From Granulicella sp. (GTDB lineage: Bacteria; Acidobacteriota; Terriglobia; Terriglobales; Acidobacteriaceae), in NCBI GenBank assembly GCA_003132145.1, contig PKWU01000008.1:1-42664 (forward strand): a stretch of DNA of 42,664 nt. Reading direction: 5' to 3'. Below, piece after piece: positions 33,848-42,664 of this stretch (positions are counted from its first letter, which is position 1; the number at the start of each line of letters is the position of its first letter). A program made the position numbers and the translations under genes. Under the pieces are notes generated by a model. It saw only the letters and a program-made list of their open reading frames with translations. It was not told the origin of the DNA and searched no databases.

Positions 33848-36547
33848 ATGAACAAGCGCATGGTTCAGAGCACATGGTTCTTATCGGCATTGACACTCCT
33901 GGCCGTTTCCATCGCTGGCTGCGGTCGAGAAACAATCAATGTCCCAGACACCACGCCCATCTTTGTGACCTCCGCGGTGCCCCTTCCAGGCACGGGAGAC
34001 GTGGCCTTGAGTGCGCCCATCATCAGCGCGACTTTCAGCGTGCCGGTGAACTGCTCCAGCCTCACCGCGTCAACCTTTATCTTTACGGTTATACCGGCTG
34101 GCGGAACTGCCGTGGGCGGAGCTGTCACCTGCTCTGGGTCCACCGTGACCTTTGCCCCCACGATCGCTCTTGTGGCGCATACGCTCTATACGGCCAAGAT
34201 TAATGGGGTCACAGACCTGGTCGGCAATGCCATGCTCAGCGCCTATTCCTGGAACTTTGAAGCAGCAGTGGCAGCTCCCTCGGTGGTTTCCACCACTCCT
34301 GTACTTGGCGCCACCGGCGTGGCCTACAACCCAGCGCCAACGATCAGCGCCACCTTCCTGCAACTCCCAACGACAGACCCCGACTACGCCGATGCATTAT
34401 TGAACTGCACCTCCGTCACCGCGACAACCACGGGAACCACGGGAACCTTCACGTTGACAGCCCCATCCCCTATCGGTAATGTGGCCGGAACCATCACCTC
34501 CTGCTCTAGCGCAACCTCAACCGTAACATTCACACCAACCGCGCCTCTGCTAGCAGGCATCACCTACACTGCCACGCTTGCGACAGGTGTCACAAACGTA
34601 GCTGGCATTGGCCTGGCAAGTGCTTATCGGTGGAACTTCACGACCACTATAGTCCCCCCCACAGTGATCAACACGGTTCCAGCCAATTTGGCCGGGAGCG
34701 TGCCGACCAGTCAGGCCCTCACTGCGACCTTCAGCGATGGGTTGAATGGTTCGATGAATGCTTCCACGATCATCAGCCCAGCAACCAACTTCACGCTGGT
34801 AAACGAGTCTACCGGAGTTGCCGTGACCGGAATCGTCACATATGTCGGCCCAGGCTTGATCGCGACCTTTACGCCGACAAGCACAACTGCGCCGACAGTC
34901 CCAACCCCCCTCGCGAACAACACCAGCTATGAAGCCACAATTACGACGGGGGTCCAGGACTCGTTAGGCAATGCGCTGGTCAACAACTATGTCTGGGTAT
35001 TTACCACCGCCGCGGCTCCAGACACCACGCAGCCGACGGTGATTGGCGAGAATCCTGTCGATGGCGCCACGGGCGTGCCGACCAACCAGATCGTCACTGC
35101 GACCTTCAGCAAGCCCATGATGGCAGCCACGGTCACGGCCACCAGCCCAGCCACCTTCACGCTGACAGGTCCCGCACCAGCGACCACCGTTGTCGGAGGC
35201 GCGGTCGTGTACTCCAGCGTTGGAGATGCACTGACCTTTACACTTACAACAGGCACTACTCTCGCACCGGGGGTGTACACGGCCACCATCACAAACGCGG
35301 CCACGGACCTTTCAGGCAATACGCTGACGTATACTGCCGGTACCGGCGATCTTCCGCTTTCCTGGAGCTTCACCGTCGGCAGCACTACAGCCCCCGCGGG
35401 GCCGTACATCACCCTCACCTCGCCTGTCGACAACGCCACCAGTGTGCCACTCACCCAAGCCGTCAGTGCGACCTTCAGCACGCCCATGAATCCAAATACA
35501 TTCACCTCATCCACCTTCACGCTGACAAGCCCCGGAGCTGTGATAAACGGAACCTATAGCTACAATTCAACCACCCAAGTCGCGACCTTTACCCCTTCTA
35601 TCACGACCCCTCTCTTGGCCGACACCACCTATACGGCGGACATCACGAACGGAGTGACGGATACCTCTACCCCGGGCAATGCGCTTGTATCCGGCCCTGT
35701 ACCGAATCCGTGGATCTTCACAACCGCCGCTTCATCAGGTTCAGCGCCAGTGGCTCTGGGAACGGTCGCTCTGTTCGGAGACTTTGGCGGATCCGCCGGA
35801 ATGACCAATGATGCGGGGGTCGAAACGGTCATCAATGGAGATATCGGGACTACGGCGGCCGCTTCTTCGGTAGTCAATTTCCACGATGCCGAAGGCTGCT
35901 CGTATGGAGAAACGCCGCTCGATACAGGCGGACTAGTCAATGGAACCATCTACACGGATGGGCCCCCTCCGACTTTAGATTGCACCCCCCCTGAAGGAAA
36001 CGGAGTCACAGCGGCTATTGCACTACAGGCCTGGCAGGACGCTGAGACCGCTTACGCCTCCATGTCGCCTGCTTCCATGCCTAACGGTACGAGAGTCGAA
36101 ACCTGCGCGGCCCCGCAATGCACAGGCACAAACGGTAACGCGGACGAGCTGGGCATGCGAACCCTGCGAAAAGGCGTTTATTTTTCCACGCCGGGCGATT
36201 ACCAAATAACGACGGGGCCTCTTACTCTCGACGGTAATGGCGACCCCACCTCCACATGGGTATTCCAGATGCCATCCTCAACACTCAAGGTAGGCAGTGC
36301 ATCAGGAGGACCTGAAGATGTCATCCTGACCAATGGCGCCCAGGCCGCGAACGTCTTCTGGTACGTTGGGGCCGCTGCGACGTTCCTGCCTGCCGGTGGG
36401 ACGTTCTACGGAACCGTTATCTCTTATGCGGGCGTAACGACCGGGACTAGCGGAGTCACCACACTCACCACCATCAACGGCAGATTGATCTCTGTGAATG
36501 CGGCGGTCACCATCTCGAATACCGTCATCAATGTACCTGCTCCGTAA
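33848..36547 (+). CDS. Surface lipoprotein with five Ig-like (Big_5) domains and a C-terminal ice-binding-like (DUF3494) domain
   Basis: An 899-aa exported lipoprotein; the lipobox is SIAGC near residue 25. Five tandem Ig-like repeats, each about 110-125 aa (about 36-141, 142-267, 268-389, 390-512, 513-627), share P-x-G/V-A-x-x-VP-x-x-x-x-x-x-ATFS starts, N-T-x-Y-x-A-x-I-T middles and W-x-F-T ends. The last ~270 residues match the DUF3494/ice-binding fold: LGTVALFGDFGGSAGMTN, VINGDIGTT, VFQMPSSTL, VFWYVGAAATF and a final TTINGRLISVNAAVTISN. Such proteins bind ice or act as adhesins. The ATG at 33848 has AAGGGG eight bases upstream. Thr/Ser-rich composition and lower GC than neighbours hint at transfer or secretion-driven drift. 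Confidence 0.85.
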   Translation: MNKRMVQSTWFLSALTLLAVSIAGCGRETINVPDTTPIFVTSAVPLPGTGDVALSAPIISATFSVPVNCSSLTASTFIFTVIPAGGTAVGGAVTCSGSTVTFAPTIALVAHTLYTAKINGVTDLVGNAMLSAYSWNFEAAVAAPSVVSTTPVLGATGVAYNPAPTISATFLQLPTTDPDYADALLNCTSVTATTTGTTGTFTLTAPSPIGNVAGTITSCSSATSTVTFTPTAPLLAGITYTATLATGVTNVAGIGLASAYRWNFTTTIVPPTVINTVPANLAGSVPTSQALTATFSDGLNGSMNASTIISPATNFTLVNESTGVAVTGIVTYVGPGLIATFTPTSTTAPTVPTPLANNTSYEATITTGVQDSLGNALVNNYVWVFTTAAAPDTTQPTVIGENPVDGATGVPTNQIVTATFSKPMMAATVTATSPATFTLTGPAPATTVVGGAVVYSSVGDALTFTLTTGTTLAPGVYTATITNAATDLSGNTLTYTAGTGDLPLSWSFTVGSTTAPAGPYITLTSPVDNATSVPLTQAVSATFSTPMNPNTFTSSTFTLTSPGAVINGTYSYNSTTQVATFTPSITTPLLADTTYTADITNGVTDTSTPGNALVSGPVPNPWIFTTAASSGSAPVALGTVALFGDFGGSAGMTNDAGVETVINGDIGTTAAASSVVNFHDAEGCSYGETPLDTGGLVNGTIYTDGPPPTLDCTPPEGNGVTAAIALQAWQDAETAYASMSPASMPNGTRVETCAAPQCTGTNGNADELGMRTLRKGVYFSTPGDYQITTGPLTLDGNGDPTSTWVFQMPSSTLKVGSASGGPEDVILTNGAQAANVFWYVGAAATFLPAGGTFYGTVISYAGVTTGTSGVTTLTTINGRLISVNAAVTISNTVINVPAP

Positions 36548-36549
36548 GG

Positions 36550-36588
36550 CTACGCGGAGACCGTCCCCCGGGGACGGTCTCCGCGTAG
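36550..36588. terminator. Perfect 39-nt palindrome after the adhesin gene
   Basis: CTACGCGGAGACCGTCCCC and its exact reverse complement are separated by a single C, three bases after the adhesin stop codon. No T-run follows on either strand. It is probably a strong transcription-ending or mRNA-protecting hairpin; a protein-binding site is also possible. Confidence 0.6.
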
Positions 36589-36746
36589 AAAGGTAGTGCG
36601 GGAAGAAGCGTGCAAGCAGGGCGAGCAAGGCTTGATTGCTGGGAAGAGCGAATCTGTTCCCACATTCCAGCCAATCGAAGGCAAACCGAGCGAGCCTGAT
36701 GGTGAGGATGGATGGTTTTCGCGAGCAGCAATTCAGGAGAACGACA

Positions 36747-38459
36747 ATGAAATTCAGGACGCGGATGATTGCCACAACAGCGGCTGTTGCATTGCTGGTG
36801 CCACCATTCTTATTTGCTGCGGAAGACTCGACGAACTCGTCGGCCAGAGCCACCGCTGTCGACTCCGCGGTCACGCCCGATGCCGTGGGCAACGCCGAAG
36901 TGCCTGCTGCGCTGGCGTCGGCCCAGTCCGCGGCTCCCGCGCCATCTTCAGGCCGCACCTACAGGAGTTATCCTAGGGCAGAGCTTTTTCTGGGCTACTC
37001 ATATATACGGGGTGTGCCGACGCTAAGCCCCGGCAACCGCATGGACTTCCTGAATGGCGGCAGCACGTCCATTGCCTTCAACCTGAACCGCACTCTGGGG
37101 CTAGTTGGCGATTTTGGCGGCTACAATGCCAGGGAACTCCAGCTCACGGGCGCAGGCGCAAACCCGGCCCGCGTGGCAGACGCAAGCGGGACTGCCTTCA
37201 CATACCTGGCCGGTCCACGCCTTTCCTTCCGCTACAGCAGGGTCACTCCCTTCGTACAAGCTTTGTTTGGCGGCGTACACGCAAGTCAGGTGACACTTTC
37301 CAATTGCACCGGCGCTCTTTGCACGCCGCTGCCCACGGAGAACGCGTTTGCCATGACAGCCGGAGGCGGAATCGACCTCAAGATCCATCGGCATATTGCC
37401 ATACGCATCGTTCAGGCCGAGTACCTGATGACGCGCTTCGCCGATCTCAGCACAGGCAACAGGGACACGCAGAACGACATACGTCTTTCGTCCGGACTTG
37501 TCTTCGGCTTCGGCGGGAATGCACCACCGCCGACGGTTGAGTACACCTGCTCGGCCAGCCCATCGACTGTGTTCCCGGGCGACCCAATCACAGTGACAGG
37601 CGTGGCGCTGAACCTGAACCCTAAGAAGACGGCGAGCTACACCTGGACGACAGATGGCGGTACGATCTCAGGGACATCGAACATCGCGAACGTTGACACA
37701 AAGAACACAGCTCCGGGCACATACACGGTCAAGGGCCATGTGTCGGAGGGCGTAAAGCCCGGCCAGATGGCGGACTGCTCCGCGCAGTTCACAGTCAAGC
37801 CCTTCGATCCGCCGACCATCAGTTGCTCGGCGAATCCTACGTCGGTTAATCCGGGCGACAGCTCGACCATCACGGCGATCGCAATCAGCCCGCAGAACCG
37901 TCCTCTGACCTACAGCTACAACGCAACGGCTGGTTCGATCAGCGGAACTTCCTCCTCGACCGCGTTGTCATCGGCGGGTGCGGGTACGGGCCCGATCACG
38001 GTGACCTGCGGCGTGATGGACGACAAGGGCAACAACGCATCGGCGACAACCAGCGTCAATGTGATTGCGCCTCCTCCTTCGCCTCCTCCTGTCGCTCCTC
38101 TGGCCTCCAGCCTGTGCCCGGTGAGCTTCGAGCGCGATGCAACGCGCCCGACACGCGTGGACAACGAAGCCAAGGCCTGCCTGGACGACATCGCCCTCAA
38201 CATGCAGCGCTCCAGCGATGCCAAGCTGGCCCTGGTGGGCAATCAAGATGCCAAAGAGTCGGCCACGAAACGGAGAGAGAAGGCCAACTTCGCCGCGGAA
38301 CGCGCGGTCAACACCAAGCAGTATCTGGTGAACGAGAAGGGCATCGATCCGTCTCGCATCTTGCTCTACACCGGAACGGACGATGCCAAGACGGTTACGT
38401 CGACGCTTATCCCGGCCGGCGCAGTCAACCCCGCCGCAGGCAACACTCCAGTGGACTAA
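36747..38459 (+). CDS. Outer-membrane beta-barrel protein with Ig-like repeats and an OmpA-like C-terminal domain
   Basis: A 570-aa protein with a signal peptide (about 1-23). A barrel-type region (about 75-245) starts RAELFLGYSYIRGV and has alternating aromatic strands (GDFGGYNAREL, AGPRLSFRYSRVTPFVQ). Two Ig/PKD-like domains follow (about 260-350 and 354-435), each starting with CSASPSTV or CSANPTSV. A Pro linker leads to an OmpA-like domain (about 453-560) with FERD and KRREKANFAAERA, likely to contact peptidoglycan. ATG 36747 is chosen because AGGAGA lies six bases upstream; upstream ATGs would add an unconserved 37 residues. It follows the adhesin gene and may tether or display surface structures; that link is inferred from position only. 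Confidence 0.82.
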   Translation: MKFRTRMIATTAAVALLVPPFLFAAEDSTNSSARATAVDSAVTPDAVGNAEVPAALASAQSAAPAPSSGRTYRSYPRAELFLGYSYIRGVPTLSPGNRMDFLNGGSTSIAFNLNRTLGLVGDFGGYNARELQLTGAGANPARVADASGTAFTYLAGPRLSFRYSRVTPFVQALFGGVHASQVTLSNCTGALCTPLPTENAFAMTAGGGIDLKIHRHIAIRIVQAEYLMTRFADLSTGNRDTQNDIRLSSGLVFGFGGNAPPPTVEYTCSASPSTVFPGDPITVTGVALNLNPKKTASYTWTTDGGTISGTSNIANVDTKNTAPGTYTVKGHVSEGVKPGQMADCSAQFTVKPFDPPTISCSANPTSVNPGDSSTITAIAISPQNRPLTYSYNATAGSISGTSSSTALSSAGAGTGPITVTCGVMDDKGNNASATTSVNVIAPPPSPPPVAPLASSLCPVSFERDATRPTRVDNEAKACLDDIALNMQRSSDAKLALVGNQDAKESATKRREKANFAAERAVNTKQYLVNEKGIDPSRILLYTGTDDAKTVTSTLIPAGAVNPAAGNTPVD

Positions 38460-38717
38460 ACGCCTGGAAACGAGCTCATTGCCGACTGAGGAAATGGCAG
38501 AGAACCTTCAGCAAAGGGGTGTTGCTCTGAGCAAGCAAGATATTCTTGGGACAGGCATCGCAGCACATAGCCCGCGATCACTACATCTACGCTATCGCGG
38601 CTGAGACGCGGCTTGCCGTCGAACGGGTTCTAGATTTTGTAATTGGATCCAACTGGGCTCAAATCCCGACAGAGAGCGGGAACGGGCATGAAGTAGTCCA
38701 TTGAAGAAGCGAAATAA

Positions 38718-38795
<78 letters not shown>

Positions 38796-39277
38796 AACGT
38801 TGTTGCCAAGAGCCACTCGTGATGCCAAGTGCCACGCGCCTCGTTGCCAAGTGCAAGAAGCCGCGGCGGAGTGGATGCCGGTGAGTGGGATGCAATCCGT
38901 GGGCCGGGAGGCGCACTGGACCACAATGCCGACATAAGCAGTTTAGCAGAGATTGCGCGGCGAGGTGTGCGGGCTCTGGCGATCGGCGACGGCCGGCGGC
39001 ATTGCGGCGGGGGTTGAGGGCGGATACAATCAGGAAATGATGAATCTGCGCCAAAATTGCGCGTCTTGTTGCCGGACAAACCTGGACGGCCGCTGTCGAC
39101 GCTAGCGATCTCATCTCTTCCTGCTTCCCTTCACATCTCTCCTGGATTCCATTCTTTTCCGTGACCACGGATCTGATGGATTCCACATTCAACTCAGCTT
39201 TTGATTCTTTGCGATTGCGGGCCGCATCTGTATCTATAGGACGCGACGATGTGGACGCTTTGGAGAATCCCCCCTCA
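38796..39277. other. Intergenic stretch between tRNA-Pro and cysD
   Basis: About 480 bases. TGCCAAG repeats occur at 38804, 38823 and 38845, the last two followed by TGC, in a low-complexity run. A promoter-like pair for cysD lies at 39002-39030. In-frame GTG 39161 and ATG 39173 would extend CysD into the end of this stretch. No other gene is visible. Confidence 0.5.
39002..39030 (+). promoter_or_regulatory. Candidate sigma-70-type promoter of the cys operon
   Basis: TTGCGG (39002-39007) and TACAAT (39025-39030) are separated by exactly 17 bases. The -10 box matches five of six consensus positions and the -35 box three. The start of transcription would be near 39037, giving a leader of about 240 bases before ATG 39278. 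Confidence 0.4.
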
Positions 39278-40222
39278 ATGACAACGCTGGCAGTGGCGGA
39301 AGACGAGACCAACGAGATTCATGCGGCGCGGCTGAACCACTTGCAGGCGCTGGAGGCGGAGAGCATCTCGATCCTGCGCGAGGCGGTGGCGGAGTTTGCG
39401 CGACCGGTGATGCTGTACTCGATCGGCAAGGACTCTTCGGTGATGCTGCGTTTGGCGCAGAAGGCGTTTTATCCGGGGAAGATTCCGTTTCCGCTGCTGC
39501 ACGTCGATACAAGCTACAAATTTCCCGAGATGATCAAATTTCGCGATGAGTATACGCACGAGATTGGCGCGAAGTTGATTGTGCATCGCAACGAGGCGGC
39601 GATTGCGGCGGGCGCGAGTCCGTACAAGCTGGGCACTCAGAACTGCTGCGGGCTGCTGAAGACGCGCAGCCTGCTGGATGCGCTGGAGGAGGGTGGGTTC
39701 GACGCGGCGTTTGGCGGTGCGCGGCGAGATGAGGAGAAGAGCCGCGCAAAGGAGCGCGTCTACTCGTTCCGCGACGGAGCAGGGCAGTGGGACCCCAAGA
39801 ACCAGCGGCCAGAACTGTGGAGCCTATACAACTCACGGCTGCGCAAGGGCGAGAGCATTCGGGTGTTTCCGCTGTCGAACTGGACGGAACTGGATGTGTG
39901 GCTGTACTTGTATGCGGAAAAAATTCCGATTGTGCCGCTGTACTTCGCACAGGCGCGACCGATTGTGATGCGCGGCGGCGCGATGACGCTGGTGCATGAG
40001 GGGATGGATCTGATGGCCGGCGAGAAGGTGAAGCAGATCAAGGTGAGGATGCGCTCGCTGGGATGCGCGCCATGCACGGGCGCGATGCGCAGCGATGCGG
40101 ACACGCTGCCGAAGATTATTGAGGAACTGATTACGTTTCGGCGGAGCGAGAGAGAGAACCGCGCCATCGACCACGATGAGGAAGGCTCGATGGAAGTGAA
40201 GAAGCGGGAGGGATACTTCTAA
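39278..40222 (+). CDS. cysD: Sulfate adenylyltransferase small subunit
   Basis: Adenylyl-transfer subunit that makes APS from sulfate and ATP with CysN. The 314-aa protein has the PP-loop-family motif [45 protein letters not shown] and the C-terminal [10 protein letters not shown] with RREGYF-type end (KKREGYF). ATG 39278 gives an N-terminus reaching the conserved [18 protein letters not shown], close to typical length. GTG 39161 would add 39 unconserved residues. The stop TAA overlaps the cysN start by one base. Confidence 0.93.
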   Translation: MTTLAVAEDETNEIHAARLNHLQALEAESISILREAVAEFARPVMLYSIGKDSSVMLRLAQKAFYPGKIPFPLLHVDTSYKFPEMIKFRDEYTHEIGAKLIVHRNEAAIAAGASPYKLGTQNCCGLLKTRSLLDALEEGGFDAAFGGARRDEEKSRAKERVYSFRDGAGQWDPKNQRPELWSLYNSRLRKGESIRVFPLSNWTELDVWLYLYAEKIPIVPLYFAQARPIVMRGGAMTLVHEGMDLMAGEKVKQIKVRMRSLGCAPCTGAMRSDADTLPKIIEELITFRRSERENRAIDHDEEGSMEVKKREGYF

Positions 40223-41919
40223 TGGAGATTGGGTTCGAGGTTCCAGGTTCGAGGTTCGAGGTGTTGGAGGAAACTGAGGACGGGCGTACCTTCGAGGAGT
40301 TTCTCGAAGGACATCTGGGGCAGGAGATGCTGCGCTTTACCACGGCGGGAAGCGTGGACGATGGCAAGTCGACGCTGATTGGGCGGCTGCTGCACGACAC
40401 CAAGAGCGTGTACGAGGACCAGCTTGCGGCAGTGAAGAAGAGCCGCGTGAATCGCGCGGCGAACGGGCATGTGGACTTCTCGCTGCTGACCGACGGGTTG
40501 AAGGTGGAGCGCGAGCAGGGAATCACGATTGACGTGGCGTATCGCTACTTTTCGACCGCGCGGCGGAAGTTCATCATTGCGGACACGCCGGGGCACGAGC
40601 AGTACACGCGCAATATGGCGACGGGCGCGTCGACGGCGGATGTGGCGATTATTCTGATCGACGCAAAGGCGTTCGCCAAGGCGGGCAGGCTGCTGCCGCA
40701 GTCGCGGCGGCATACCTACATCGCGTCGCTGCTGGGGATTCCGCATGTGGTGGCGGCGGTGAACAAGATGGACCTGGTGGACTACTCCGAGGAGAGCTTC
40801 GCGGAGATCCGGCGGGAGTTCGATGCGCTGTGCGCGCAGCTTGGGCTAGCCGATGAGGTGACGATTCCAGTGAGCGCGCTGGAGGGCGACAACGTGGTGG
40901 CAGCCAGCGCGCGGATGCCTTGGTACACTGGGCCGACTCTGTTGGAGTATCTGGAGACAGTGCCGCTCGCGCTGGCTGAGACGAGCGGGCCGATGCGCTT
41001 TCCGGTGCAGCTTGTGTTGCGGCCGGATGCGAACTTTCGCGGATTTGCGGGACAGGTGGCGCGTGGGACGCTGCGCGCTGGGGACCGCGTGATGGCGCTG
41101 CCTTCGCGGCGCGAATCGACGGTGCGGCGGATTGTGACTTATGACGGCGATCTTGCGGCGGCGGCGTATCCGCAGAGCGTGACGGTGGAGTTGGAGGACG
41201 AGATCGACTTGAGCCGCGGCGAGATGCTGGTGGAAGCCAATGTCGACGCAGACGCGCTGCCCGATGTGAGCAATCGCTTTCGCGCCATGGTGGTGTGGAT
41301 GCACGAGGAGCCGCTGGCGGTTGGGCGGACGTACATTGCGAAGCACACGACGCGCACGGTGCGGGCTACGGTACGGCGGATCGATTATCGCGTGGAGGTC
41401 AACTCGCTCGATCATCTGAACTCGGATTCGATTGCCATGAACGAGATTGCGGAGGTGGAGTTCGAGACCAGCTTGCCGCTGTTTTTCGACAGCTACGGCG
41501 CGTGCCGCTGGACAGGATCGCTGATCCTGATCGATGCGTTGAGCAATGCGACGGTGGGCGCGGCGATGATTGTGGGGCCGGTTGCGGATACGGCGCCAGC
41601 AGCGGAGATGTTGCCGGGCTCGACGCGGCGGCCTGCGCTGATCCTGCTGCCGGGACGGGCGAAGCTTGCGGAACGGGTGCGGGATGCGCTGGGCGCGCGC
41701 GGCGAGCGGGCGGTGGTGATCGACGACGCGCTGATTCCCGACTCGGCAGTGGACGCAGTGGTTCGTGCGCTGGAGCTGGCCGGAGTGATTGCGGTCTCTT
41801 CTCGCCGGTTGGCGAAGGATGTGGTTGCGGCGATCGAGGGCTTTGCGCCGGGAGCCGTGCGCGTGGAAGAGGACGCCGACGACGAGGCGATTCTAAACCG
41901 TCTGACGGGGCAACTATGA
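40222..41919 (+). CDS. cysN: Sulfate adenylyltransferase GTPase subunit with a degenerate C-terminal domain
   Basis: A GTPase that drives APS formation by CysD. The 565-aa protein has an EF-Tu-like GTPase domain with G1 GSVDDGKST (about 43-51), DTPGHEQYTRN and NKMD, then two beta-barrel domains to about residue 455. About 100 extra residues (467-565) follow the place where CysC is fused in CysNC proteins. They keep a beta-alpha-beta pattern (RPALILLPGRAKLAERVRDA, then RAVVIDD) but have no GxSGSGKS P-loop, so this is probably a dead APS kinase remnant. The first ~14 residues are encoded by GGTTCGAGG repeats. Overlaps cysD by one base and cysH by ATGA. Confidence 0.93.
   Translation: MEIGFEVPGSRFEVLEETEDGRTFEEFLEGHLGQEMLRFTTAGSVDDGKSTLIGRLLHDTKSVYEDQLAAVKKSRVNRAANGHVDFSLLTDGLKVEREQGITIDVAYRYFSTARRKFIIADTPGHEQYTRNMATGASTADVAIILIDAKAFAKAGRLLPQSRRHTYIASLLGIPHVVAAVNKMDLVDYSEESFAEIRREFDALCAQLGLADEVTIPVSALEGDNVVAASARMPWYTGPTLLEYLETVPLALAETSGPMRFPVQLVLRPDANFRGFAGQVARGTLRAGDRVMALPSRRESTVRRIVTYDGDLAAAAYPQSVTVELEDEIDLSRGEMLVEANVDADALPDVSNRFRAMVVWMHEEPLAVGRTYIAKHTTRTVRATVRRIDYRVEVNSLDHLNSDSIAMNEIAEVEFETSLPLFFDSYGACRWTGSLILIDALSNATVGAAMIVGPVADTAPAAEMLPGSTRRPALILLPGRAKLAERVRDALGARGERAVVIDDALIPDSAVDAVVRALELAGVIAVSSRRLAKDVVAAIEGFAPGAVRVEEDADDEAILNRLTGQL
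40232..40262 (+). repeat. GGTTCGAGG micro-repeats in the cysN start region
   Basis: GGTTCGAGG occurs at 40232, 40246 and 40253 with a GGTTCC variant between, within the first 14 codons of cysN. Such low-complexity runs normally sit between genes, so this one may have been captured by the reading frame. Confidence 0.6.
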
Positions 41920-42611
41920 GTGTAACTGAAATGGTTACAAATTATGAGGCGTTGACCGCCGAGGCTCTCGTCGCGCAGGTGGTACGCGAGGCCGCGGGCG
42001 CGCCGGTGTGTTTGACGAGCAGCTTTCAGACCGAGGACATGGTGGTGTTGCATATGCTGCGCAAGCATCTGCCGGATGTGCCGGTGATCTTTCTGGAGAC
42101 GGGATACCACTTCAAGGAACTGATTGCGTATCGCGACCGGATGACGGCGGAGTGGGGACTGAATCTGATCAATGCGCTGCCGCAGACGACGCTGGCGGAG
42201 CATGAGGCGCAGTTCGGGCTGCTGTACATCGTGCAGCCGACGGAGTGCTGCCAGATACGCAAGGTCGAGCCGCTGATGCGCTCGCTGGAGCCGTTCGACT
42301 GGTGGTTCACGGGGCTGCGGCGAGAGCAATCGCCGACGCGCGCGGGGCTGCAAAAGATCGAGGAACACAGGACGCCGAGTGGCAGGCGGATGAAGAAGGT
42401 GAGCGTGCTGGCCGACTGGACGATGGCCCAGGTGGACGCATACGCCGAGGCGAACAGTATCCCGAAGCTGGAGCTGTATGCGCGTGGGTACACCAGCATC
42501 GGATGCGAGCCTTGCACGGCGATTGCGGACGATCCGGCGAACCCGCGCGCGGGACGGTGGGGCGGGAAGAAACTGGAGTGCGGCATCCATACATTTTCCG
42601 AGAAGGTATAA
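41916..42611 (+). CDS. cysH: Adenylylsulfate (APS) reductase, thioredoxin-dependent, 4Fe-4S type
   Basis: Reduces activated sulfate to sulfite in the cytoplasm. The 231-aa protein has the PAPS-reductase fold with SSFQTEDMVVLHML and FLETGYHFKELIAYRDRM. The iron-sulfur ligands of the APS-using class are present: C111-C112 (TECCQIRKV) and C197-x-x-C200 (GCEPCT). The catalytic Cys is C222 in KKLECGIH. PAPS-specific reductases lack the CC/CxxC set, so APS is the expected substrate. The start overlaps the cysN stop (ATGA). The remaining 53 bases of the window hold no gene. Confidence 0.92.
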   Translation: MSVTEMVTNYEALTAEALVAQVVREAAGAPVCLTSSFQTEDMVVLHMLRKHLPDVPVIFLETGYHFKELIAYRDRMTAEWGLNLINALPQTTLAEHEAQFGLLYIVQPTECCQIRKVEPLMRSLEPFDWWFTGLRREQSPTRAGLQKIEEHRTPSGRRMKKVSVLADWTMAQVDAYAEANSIPKLELYARGYTSIGCEPCTAIADDPANPRAGRWGGKKLECGIHTFSEKV

Positions 42612-42664
42612 ACTACCCGCGCAATTGCATGACTTGTTAATTAGTTAGTACCTAGTACCCCCCC

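Noticed and set aside
33607-34203. Possible gene overlapping the start of the adhesin
   Set aside because: It overlaps the strongly supported lipoprotein signal and Ig domain in another frame and has no domain of its own.

Overview
The window is a GC-rich bacterial chromosome segment with densely packed, mostly plus-strand genes. Gene content and base composition suggest a soil-type Acidobacteriota (Terriglobia/Acidobacteriaceae-like). This placement is an inference from the proteins, the many GTG/TTG starts and the dispersed GC-rich hairpin repeats. No rRNA or marker gene here proves it.

Layout. 107-5174: NAD synthetase (nadE), a secreted DsbA-like thiol oxidoreductase and a membrane M50 metalloprotease with a Pro/Ala-rich tail. 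5788-13664: a compact tad/cpa type IVc pilus operon (flp, cpaA/tadV, cpaB, cpaC, cpaE/tadZ, cpaF/tadA, tadB, tadC), partly joined by ATGA overlaps. 13802-21906: housekeeping genes aroC, def, fmt, rsmB and cobalamin-dependent metH. 22073-26455: a TlpA-like lipoprotein divergent from a family 2 glycosyltransferase, then two tandem 6-pyruvoyl/6-carboxy-tetrahydropterin synthase paralogs with folE, then truB. 26515-31077: a GDSL esterase divergent from an ABC ATPase and a large FtsX-type permease, the same arrangement as tesA-ybbA-ybbP of E. coli. 31383-38459: a NifA-type sigma-54 activator without nif genes nearby, a lipoprotein with five Ig-like domains and a C-terminal ice-binding-like (DUF3494) domain, and a beta-barrel/Ig/OmpA-like outer-membrane protein. 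38719-42611: tRNA-Pro(CGG) on the minus strand and the assimilatory sulfate operon cysD-cysN-cysH.

How genes work together. The tad genes form a nearly complete pilus core: pilin, prepilin peptidase, secretin, two ATPases and the inner-membrane platform. Def and Fmt are the two ends of the N-formyl-methionine cycle. CysDN makes APS, and CysH carries the CC...CxxC signature of iron-sulfur APS reductases. The pathway therefore needs no APS kinase, and the C-terminal domain of CysN looks like an APS kinase remnant without a P-loop. FolE supplies dihydroneopterin triphosphate to the two pterin synthase paralogs, one of which lacks the catalytic His.

Three families of short palindromic repeats are scattered between genes: a paired-hairpin element (4 copies), a GATTCT...GAATGAC element (4 sites) and a 32-nt CCCACATCTC...GGGGCACCC element (3 copies). 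Two copies of the last lie in frame inside rsmB and are read in different frames, which is the most unusual observation here. No CRISPR array, insertion sequence or prophage is visible.
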